Made by a program: the position numbers and the translations under genes
The notes under the pieces: generated by a model
What the model saw: only the letters and a program-made list of their open reading frames with translations
Database searches by the model: none
Told to the model about the DNA's origin: nothing
DNA from: Schizochytrium sp. CCTCC M209059
Taxonomy: Eukaryota > Sar > Bigyra > Thraustochytrida > Thraustochytriidae
Direction of reading: 5' to 3'
DNA length: 64,000 nt
Assembly: GCA_000818945.1 (NCBI GenBank)
Contig: KN805371.1
Coordinates: forward strand, 804,666 to 868,665
Shown here: one piece after another, positions 11,690 to 20,210 of the stretch
Position numbering within the stretch: the stretch's first letter is position 1
How the letters are laid out: every line of letters starts with the position of its first letter

Positions 11690-11899
11690 TACCATAATGC
11701 GCAACAAGCTGCATTTTATGCTGCTCAGCAGGAGCAAGAGCATCAACAGTCATTTGCTCCACACCAACAAAATATGTACCCCATGGGACAAAATGGATGG
11801 GATGCGCAAGGTTTGACGGCCCAGCATGCTGCCATGATGCAAGCGCAATCGGGCTATCCGTATTATCAGACTCAAGCACCATCCTATCCGCCTCGATAA
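5963..11899 (+). CDS. SCC2: Cohesin loader SCC2/NIPBL with PHD finger and poly-Gln tail (1,978 aa)
   Basis: SCC2 (Nipped-B/NIPBL) with SCC4 loads cohesin on chromatin in the nucleus. The C-terminal half carries the conserved HEAT region, including FDKSAKVRIHAVLLVGTML, QGLINPLQCIEPMVTL, and the DEKWVVHDTAHQFL / HPEFLITRCVQGLIQAY block (about residues 1375-1480). A complete C4HC3 PHD finger lies at residues 564-613 (C564, C567, C587, C590, H595, C598, C610, C613), as in plant SCC2 but absent from yeast and animal orthologues. Residues about 210-235 are a basic KKR cluster, a likely NLS. The last ~120 residues are Gln/Met/Pro rich, with a CAG-encoded Gln run near 1893-1909. One uninterrupted frame; the first ATG at 5963 is taken as the start. 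Confidence 0.93.
11650..11690 (+). repeat. CAG repeat encoding poly-Gln in SCC2
   Basis: An in-frame CAG run encodes a Gln tract within the low-complexity C-terminal tail of SCC2. Confidence 0.9.
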
Positions 11900-12132
11900 T
11901 TCACTAAAAAAGAAAATGGAAGAGGAAGGAATCGCGTTGAATTGACGATTGTTTGCAGGTCTTTCTTTTGGTTCGAAGACATCCACTTTTTCTTTCCTTC
12001 TTATCTTCTAGTATGTAGTGATTGCAAATGCAAAGCACTCGTTATTGTTTTCTTCCTATCCTTTTCCCCAAAGGCATGAAAGCTTATGATACGCTACGCT
12101 GACTGTGATCTAAATTCACAGATTCTCCAAAT

Positions 12133-13923
12133 TTAGTGAAATTTTGCATCGTACAGGTTCTTGAGCTTCATGTATCGCTGATATGCATCCTGATTGCGCA
12201 CAGGCTCGGAGGTGTTGGCCTGATTGAGCCCACCCCTGAGCCCTTTGACACCGTTGTTGAAATCTCCATTCTCGTCGCTGTCGCTGTCGCTGTCGCTGCT
12301 CATCCCGTTTCCTTCGTCCGAATACTCAAAGCGCACAGTTGAACGTCCCGCCGACGATGGCCGGGGTGATACACGTGGTGAAAACGCTGACGACGATGGT
12401 GGAAGGGGCGGTGGCGGGGGAGGAGATGGCGACGCCGCAAAAGGCGAGGTTGATAGCCCTTGCAGAGAGTCTTTTCCCTTTTGACTCCCTACACGCGTGC
12501 CGGAAGCTGGCGATGTAATTCGCAATGGAGACTGTTGACGTTGGCCTTTGGCTCTTGTAGCGAGTGCGCGTGTCTTTTCGCGTTCTTGCATGAGGCTGGA
12601 CCGCAGTTGTTCAATCTTCCGTTGCGCCGTGCTTAGCCGACGGTTCTGGTCTGCAGCTTGCGCCTTCAACTTGGCAAGTTCTCCGACATCTGCACGTGGC
12701 TCGGATTTGAGTTGCCGTATTCGCCCCTTTTGCGACGCAACGGTCTTCTCCAAGGTTGCGATGCGGTCCAGAGCTGTCTGCTTACGACGCTTCAACGTTT
12801 GCTCGCGCGTACGAAGCCCAACCATACGTGTTTTGACGTCTTTCAGCTCACGCTGTAGCTCTCGCTCGCGCGCTTTAGCGTCAGCCAGTGCTCGTCGCAA
12901 GCCAGATTCAGTTTCTCTGGGTTTTCCTATTGCTTTACTGCTGCGCGACGAGAATTTACGGGTTTTCCTCTTCACCTTCTTTGCTGTGAGAGGCTTCCGC
13001 AGAGCTTTTACTTTTGAATTTGCTGCTCCTGCTGCTGCTCCTGCTGCTCCTGCTGTTCCCGTTCTACCTACTGACGTGGACCGTCTGGGACGAGCCCCTG
13101 CGGAAAGAGTGCTTCGCCCTGACCGCTGCGTTGAGCGCGACCTCGCCGAACGTGCACTCTGAACGCTGTGCGGAGATTGGGCTAATCGTGCGTTGCGCTG
13201 GAGCTGCCGCCTACGAGATGACGCAAGTCTATCCGAACGCATCGACGCAGACGAAGACAAAGATGCGGCCGAGGCGGAGGAGTAGCCGCCAGGACTTTTG
13301 GACCGGGATCTTGATTTCGCGCTGCGGCGGACGCGCGAGACACGGGTCGAGAGGCGTCTATTCGTGTTTTTCTTGGTTTTTTTCTTCGAGTTAGCACTTT
13401 TTACACTTCTTCGGCGAAGGGCACCCTCGTCGTCGTCCTCTCCGTCATCATCGTCATCTGAAAGAAGTTCGTTGAACGTTGCAACTGCGGCGCGATGCTG
13501 ATCGCGCCAGCGTCGCAAAAGGGTTTCGTCGTCTTCTTCTTGAAGCGCTTGGAGAAAAGAGTCCGTCGACCGATTTTCTTCAAGATAGTCCGCTGTGTCC
13601 TTCTTAGTATCGATCATCAGCGCGCCACCTCTGCTACCGTTGCGAGAAGAAGGCGAAGCGGGTGACGACGACGCCTTCTTCGTGCCATCGTTTAAAGATT
13701 TTCGGGCTGCTTTCTTCTTGACAGAGCTTGCCGTCGTCGTCGTCGGCGGCGGCGTTGTCGTATCCCACTTGGTATCGCGTTTGCCTCCGCTAGGATCATA
13801 ACGTATGCGCGTCGCCGCCGAGTTGATGGCCCGGTCGCTGGCCTTGAGACTTGCCAACATGTCTTGTGCATATTCGCTGAGGTCTGCGCCTAGGCTGCTG
13901 CCGTCGCTACTCGCGTCGCTCAT
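12133..13923 (-). CDS. Ser/Arg-rich coiled-coil protein, unknown function (596 aa)
   Basis: No family recognised. Residues 1-50 are a Ser/Asp-rich N-terminus (MSDASSDGSSLGADLSEYAQ). Residues about 50-330 are low-complexity, basic and Ser/Arg rich, with repeated SARSARS-type segments that look phosphorylatable and intrinsically disordered. Residues about 335-470 form a strong heptad coiled coil (ALADAKARERELQRELKDVK...). A Pro/Ser-rich linker with a PPPPPPLPP stretch follows, then an acidic SDSDSDSDENGD run. The protein ends in the helix YQRYMKLKNLYDAKFH. This layout suits a cytoskeletal, centrosomal or ciliary scaffold, but that is a guess. The 3' end converges on SCC2 with a 233-bp gap. Confidence 0.75.
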   Translation of the reverse strand: MSDASSDGSSLGADLSEYAQDMLASLKASDRAINSAATRIRYDPSGGKRDTKWDTTTPPPTTTTASSVKKKAARKSLNDGTKKASSSPASPSSRNGSRGGALMIDTKKDTADYLEENRSTDSFLQALQEEDDETLLRRWRDQHRAAVATFNELLSDDDDDGEDDDEGALRRRSVKSANSKKKTKKNTNRRLSTRVSRVRRSAKSRSRSKSPGGYSSASAASLSSSASMRSDRLASSRRRQLQRNARLAQSPHSVQSARSARSRSTQRSGRSTLSAGARPRRSTSVGRTGTAGAAGAAAGAANSKVKALRKPLTAKKVKRKTRKFSSRSSKAIGKPRETESGLRRALADAKARERELQRELKDVKTRMVGLRTREQTLKRRKQTALDRIATLEKTVASQKGRIRQLKSEPRADVGELAKLKAQAADQNRRLSTAQRKIEQLRSSLMQEREKTRALATRAKGQRQQSPLRITSPASGTRVGSQKGKDSLQGLSTSPFAASPSPPPPPPLPPSSSAFSPRVSPRPSSAGRSTVRFEYSDEGNGMSSDSDSDSDENGDFNNGVKGLRGGLNQANTSEPVRNQDAYQRYMKLKNLYDAKFH

Positions 13924-14715
13924 CGTGGCGCGGACCGTGGTACCGAACGCGTCCGCGTCCGCCCACCCCGGCCCGTGCGGCGCGCCTGACCTTGCTCAAA
14001 GAGGATCGTCTTTGTTGGCCCAGCCGTTGCACCTGGTGCGACTGATCTGACTGTCTGTCTCACTGTGGCTAGCACCTACGAATTGTAGTATGGGGGCCTG
14101 CCTACCCGGGGGACCCATTGATAGAGAGCGCCACGGAAGAAAGCCAAAGAAGCGCGCAGGAGGCAGCCACAGGCACAGATACAGGTACGTAAGCCCACAC
14201 AATCCAAGGTTTGCCGAAATGTAGCTGGAAGAGTCAATCAAGGCGACCGTGCTATGACAATTGCCATAAGGCAATGATCGTGCAATCTGCTCTTTAGCAA
14301 AGTGATCAAACACAGTTGTGTGATCTAATCAGCGCCAGCAAGAGAGAAGAGAGGCCCATGATAGGCCCGCAAACAAAGTTTAGACACGACTTCGCAAGAA
14401 AGTGTCCGTTGTAATTGAGTGCGCGCTGAGGGCTCGCTGAAGCGCAACGGAAACATAGCTTGGGACCGGCCGGCCAAAGACTCGAACTACTCGTATTAAT
14501 GGTGAGCGTCTCAATCCGACGGAGCCTGCTCGAGTAAGCAAGGTGGTCAGGCCGTTTGCCAAACGGCCGCAAAGAAAAGACACCGCTCTGACATGCAGAT
14601 CAGAAAAAGTAACACCTCGAATTGAAGTAGTTTCGGAGAGCCGTCTCGCACGGCGCGGCTTCCCTCCCTTGGGCCGGGTGTGCCAGATTACGCCAGGAGG
14701 TTGCGAGGCATCACG
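13924..14715. promoter_or_regulatory. Divergent intergenic region between coiled-coil and TULIP/PqiA genes
   Basis: This 0.8-kb spacer should contain both promoters. ORFs here are short and lack recognisable motifs. No microsatellite array or tRNA-like cloverleaf is seen. Confidence 0.4.
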
Positions 14716-17700
14716 ATGGACCTCCGCATCGCTCGTGTGTTCTTCATCGTTGTCGCCTTCACAAATCTCGTTGGTCCTTCTCAGGCCTCGTTCGAAAGCT
14801 TGCTCGATGAAACCATCTTCAAGCTCGCCCAACTCGACGTTGCATTCAAGGTCCCCATTGATTTGAGTCAGGTTCCCGTAGCCACCATACCTGGATTTCG
14901 CTCTGCTACTATGGACGTGAGCGTAAGAAATCTTTCGTGCTACGACGTCTCAGTTGGCGACTTGTGGATCGAACCAAGTTTTGGCGATAATGAAAACGTC
15001 CAACGAGCATTCGAGGCTGGGACCAAAAATTTCGGTCTCACATGTGCCTGGACATCCACTGCGACAGTGTATTCGCCGATTGTCAAATATGTTACAGCTG
15101 ACATTGCATTTGAGGTGAGCATAATGATCGACGATTTTGGAGTCTCGATCGCTTTGCAAAGTGAAAATTACGCAGAGTCTCCTCCCACGCAGCCCATGCT
15201 AAACTCCTGCAACATTGGTATTGACTGGGCCAAAAACCTCGACTTCCAGGTGTCATTAGGAATAGGCTTGTCTCCTTTTGTCCAAAGTAATCAGGACGGA
15301 TTCTATGAGAGCTCACGTGCCGCCACTGCCGCGGCTTTAGAAAGTGTTTTTCATCTCAACGAAGACGATAATGTGGTCTGCCAGCTTCTTGACAGCCTAT
15401 TGCAGGACTCTCTCACATCTGGAGTCGGCGCCCTCGCTACATTCCTCTCCGAGTACAAGGTAAAAGGAAACGAATACGTGGACAGATTGAATGCGGAAGC
15501 CAGCGTAGCGCACATGAATGAAGAATGGGTTGACTTCGAAACGAGTGATATCTTCGGCATGGCTTTTGACGCTTTCAACAGTGGCTTTGCGCTCAATAAT
15601 ACAGGTCTTGCTAAAATGAACTCCTCTGCTGCAGACCTCATTCGTTCCATCACTCAGGACACGGGAGATTTTGCTATCGAAGTTGGGAATGCCACATTGA
15701 TCAACACAAGCTTGGGAAACATGCTTGCCCTGAATCTCGAGCTCGAAAGTATCAAGCTTGTCGGGCTCGACCACGTCAGCAGCTTCAGTCCGGCACGGGT
15801 GTACGGCCCGCTTACGGTCGAAAGCAACATCTCCTTTGCCAGTCTTGAAGCAGAGATTGACCTCATTCTCGACCTGGAGATTCTCAGCAGCGTCAGCGCG
15901 TCTCAGCGTCGCCGCCTAGAGCAGATGGGCATTTCTGTTCAGCGCGAGAAGTTCCGTCTTTCGCTCGACGTGAATGATCTCACCATTAATCTGGCATTTG
16001 CGATGGCGCTCAACAGCGTTCGAGCCTGGGAACTTGGCTTCGGCTCGGTGCTAGAGAATCCTTTCGAGTGTGTGCTCTCGACGATTGACCTCTTCCAAGC
16101 TGCACGAGTGTGGGGCGAGGTTGGGACGTTCAACGAAGTTCCGGTCTTGTCGGGTCTCATTAGTCGTGATGTGACGACGTTGATGCAGGGCAGTTTGGAG
16201 GCTGCCCTGCACATCTATGGCCCGTCCGGGTTGCAAGCGCTGCCCGGCATTTTGCTCGAGCAAGGTCCAGATTTGGTGTCTTCAGCTTTTGGCTCGCTTA
16301 TCCGCAACAGCGCATGCCCTGACCCTGCTGCGTACCAGGATGATGAGGTATACTTTGACTTTTCGAGCGACTCGTACTTTCGCCAGCTCGTCGACGTGGT
16401 AGAGGACGACATTGTTCCCGAGATAAATGAAGAGTACATCAGGCCAATGACACAGTCTCAGAGTGGTGAGCCAGGCTCTTATATTCTTCAAGAGGATGAG
16501 TCTATGACCGAATTGAGCATCCCAGTCGGTACATTTTCGGTGTCGACCGCGGAGATATCCGTGGGCGGCCTTGACAGTATGTATGATGTTCACTTTATGG
16601 AAAGCCCACGACCCTTTGTGCTGCACAATTCTTTCCGGATGGGCGGACCCATTGACATCACCAATGATCGAAGACTTGCTGTTGCAAACGATACATCCCT
16701 GCCGCCCGTTACATTGTCGCTTATTCTCGAGATCAATTTTGACGGTGACGCCACAAACTTTGCCAACAAGTTCGAGTTTTCGATTTCCTTTCAAGGATTG
16801 TACACTAATGTGGACTTTCTCGCTAAGGTGAACAGGACCGATTTTGAGACGATGAGCATCGAGCAACTTCTCGATTTCAACTGCCTTCTTGCAAGACTTG
16901 ACGACGCAGCCATCGAAGCCTTTGAGGTCAGTTTCGAAGCCATTCGCGTCGGCCTGCGATGCATCGAGTGCACGTCGCCAGGTATAGTTGAGATGGAGCG
17001 CAAGGTTCAAAACGAGGAGTACCAGGATCAGTTCACAGACGTCATGAACGAGTGGATCGCCACAATTATCAAACGATTTCGTGAGAAGATCGACAGCGCT
17101 CAGCTGGCCATCACCATCGAGGAGGCACGGCTAGCGTGCGAGGGTACACTCACAGCGGAAAGCGGTAGCGAGGAGTATCATGCCGAGAGTGACTCGCGGC
17201 TCAGCATTTTTGGCATCATCGGCGGAATGGCGCTCACTATGCTTGTGGGTATGGGCGCCGGCTGCTGTCTCAAGATCGGCCAACGTGGTTGCTGCTTGAG
17301 CTGCAGACGTCGCCTGCGCCTTTTGTGCTGCCCAAGGCTTCGATCCATGTCGACTGATGCAGACGAAGGCCGCGAAGCCTCCGCATCGGTGTCATCGCGC
17401 GGCTCCGATGACTTGGCAAGCAGATTTAGCGACATTTTTCGTTTCAACTCGACTGCCTCGGACTCGGCAGATATTGCGATTGCCGAAGACGCTCTCGACC
17501 TCGACGCGCCTTCTCTTGTAAGGCAATTCGGCGTTGCTGCCGAACGCGGAAAGGATCCGATCGTGATAGAGGCCGAATTCCGCCTCATGAGGCAGCGGCG
17601 CGCAAGTTTGGCCTTCCACCCGGCCGTGCCTTGGTATGCAAGCTACGGCGTGCTGGGGATGCTTAGCATGAACGCCTTCCTTTTCGTGTTGGGCCATCTC

Positions 17701-18299
17701 ATTGTGGCCGCCAACATTAATGTGCTATTTACTGTCCTGGGCGACGAGGTTCTCATGGATAACGTGGCAGGGTTTTCGATTGGCAAGAGCATCAAGGATC
17801 TTTGGGACTCTGGGATCATTCCGCTAGCTCTCCTTCTTGCAAGTCTGAGCGGCGCCTTCCCCTACATCAAAGTGTTGACGATGCTCTTTTGCTGGATTAC
17901 GCCGCCCCGCTTTCTATCGGTAACGCGGCGTGGTAAGGTTCTTGATGGCTTTGACACAGTTGGCAAGTGGTCTATGATCGACGTGTACGTCCTTTTGCTA
18001 ATCATGGTAGCCTTTGGCATCAACATCGAGAATCCACGGCTCGATATCTTGCCTGATGGATTTTATGCCGCGCGAGTCTTCGTGGACCCCGCGGTGGGTC
18101 TCGTTTGTTTCACTGCAGCCGCCATGCTTTCACTTTTGTGCAACAATCTTCTTGTCTACTTTCACAGGAATGTTGTGGATGCCGACAACCAAGCTCTCCG
18201 CGAGCCCCAGCTGGCTGTTTCTGTGGGACGGCACTTGGATGGAAAGTCGCCTGTATATGTTGACAGTGATACTGAAGAGGCTCACGTCGAGGATTCTCG

Positions 18300-18339
<40 letters not shown>

Positions 18340-19350
18340 GACGCCTCAACAGCTTCTGCGTCCGCAGCGCGAGCAGTCACCAGGCAAGGTCGGCGATTCT
18401 CAACTTGGCTTGAGAGTGGCAATGACAAGGAGGAGCTTGAGGTCGTAAGTTTGCGATCTTTCGCGCTACAGGACGGACGACGCCTTCGTTTCACTCGAAT
18501 CGGTCGGCACAGCATAAGTGCACTACTATGCATTTGCGCATTGCTTATTCTCGTGGGTCTCGTGATTCCATCATTTGGCTTTCGCGTTCTTGGCGTCATT
18601 GGCATGTTCATGGATATTGATGAGGTCGAATCGTGGAAGCCATACTCTGTCCTGGACACCTTTATGTTTGGCGCACGCCAAGCATTTGAGTCTACCAACG
18701 ACGAGCCTGGCTACATTGCAGGTGTTCTTTTCCTCTCCATATCATACCTGGTGACGGCTGCGTTCTTTCCTCTGGTAACCTTGGGTGGGTTGTCGTACAT
18801 CTGGTTGGCCCCTCTCTCGATTCGCAGGCAAAAGTGGCTTTACTTAGTCACAGAAATTTGCTCCGCCTGGTCTTGCGTTGATGTATTTGTGGTTGGCCTC
18901 ATTGTCGGTGTTTTGGAGCTCGGTCACATCTCCTATGTTCTTCTCAAGCCAGTGTGCAAGCATGTGCTGCCTCTCATCAATGATGTGCTTGTGCCAACAG
19001 GATTTGTGCAGGAAGAGAACGCCACCTGCCTCTACATCGCATCAAGCCTTGAGCCAGGGTGCGCTCTTCTCGTTGCCGGGGCGCTGCTCTCCAACATTCT
19101 GTCTCAACTCATTCTACGAGCCGCCCACGCAGCAATTCACGAGCGTGAAACCCAAGAGCATCCGCCCGTTCGTGATTTCGAGACCCCTGATCCAAAGCAC
19201 GAGGGAAAGAGCGGCAGGGTCGGATGTCTTCTGCGTGGGTGCTTGCGGTTAGCGCGCCTACTGCGATGGATCGAGTATCTTGACCCCGAGGCGGGGTCTA
19301 CACCCGACACGATCGTTGTTGCTGCGGGTCAGCTTGCAGCTGGTTTCTGA
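14716..19350 (+). CDS. TULIP/BPI-like ectodomain fused to two PqiA-like membrane modules (1,544 aa)
   Basis: Start chosen at ATG 14716, which opens directly on a signal peptide (MDLRIARVFFIVVAFTNLVG, cleavage near SQA-S); an in-frame ATG at 14680 would bury it. Residues about 27-800 are an extracellular or luminal beta-rich region. Its early part has the BPI/LBP-type pattern NLSCYDVSVGDLWI ... SCNIGIDW ... VCQLLDSLLQDSL, suggesting a tubular lipid-binding (TULIP) fold. A TM segment (about 830-852) and Cys/Arg-rich CCLSCRRRLRLLCC follow. Two polytopic modules then resemble bacterial PqiA: module 1 (about 960-1160) has SGAFPYIKVLTMLFCW and GKWSMIDVYVLLLI; module 2 (about 1255-1500) has CSAWSCVDVFVVGLIVGVLE. 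A GCT-encoded Ala run and charged loop separate them. PqiA is an inner-membrane partner of an MCE lipid transporter, so lipid handling is the inferred role. Confidence 0.72.
18302..18339 (+). repeat. GCT repeat encoding poly-Ala
   Basis: An in-frame GCT run encodes about 12 Ala in the cytosolic loop between the two PqiA-like modules. Confidence 0.9.
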
Positions 19351-19611
19351 CCATCTATCTATATCTTCCTTTCGCTCTCGAACAACCTAAGAGATTTTTT
19401 ATTTTTGCACGTACATTCAAATTATAGATATAGCAAACAAATGTCCGTAATGCCTGGCTACGGCTGATACTGCTACTGATGCTGTAAACGTTGCGTATCA
19501 TTGACTACACGAAGGAGAATCATCGACGACTCCTAGACAGCTCTCGACTTTGGGTCCTCAGAATCTCCCAAAGGGGCCCCACCACATGATCATCTACCTC
19601 TCTCTCTCTCC

Positions 19612-19655
<44 letters not shown>

Positions 19656-20210
19656 CTCCCGCGAGCGTGCCACTTCGTCTCCCACAGCTCATCTTTTTGA
19701 GGCAATGCCAGTGAAAACAGCGCATTGCTTTCGTTCTAGTCGCCCCCGCCGCAACGGATAGGTGTGTACTCCTGCATACTGACTTGAAGATGCAACATTG
19801 CAGGCGGCAGCTCTGGTTCGCAGGCTGCAAAAGCAGACAGACAGGACTGTATAAGTGACGTCGACAAGACTCTATGTGGAGGGAAGGAGTGAGGGAGGGA
19901 GGGAGAGAGAGAGAGAGAGAGAACGAGCGAGCGAGAGGCTTCTTCAGCGAGAGAAAGCACACCAACTGCATTCTATTGCACAGCATAGCGCTTTGCAAGG
20001 TGGCGAGACCGTGCTGTCTCGTGCGACGTGCGCAGCAATCGCTGTGCGCGGGCACCGTTGTGAAAAGCAAGACTTTGCTGTGCACGCGCTTCTGCGGCGT
20101 GGTCTAGACAAAGCGACAGTGTTGAATTGTGTGACCTCTCCGTACTGTGTTATAGGACAGCGTGGCGTGTCGTGTCACGCCGTTCGAGGCCATAAAGCTC
20201 TTCACTCAGC
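19351..20210. other. Intergenic region with CTAT and GAGA arrays
   Basis: No gene is supported. It holds a CT run followed by a (CTAT)n array (about 19598-19655) and a GAGG/GA purine run (about 19879-19922) near the next gene. ORFs overlapping these are repeat-driven. Confidence 0.6.
19598..19655. repeat. CT/(CTAT)n microsatellite
   Basis: A dinucleotide CT run leads into about eleven CTAT units. Confidence 0.9.
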
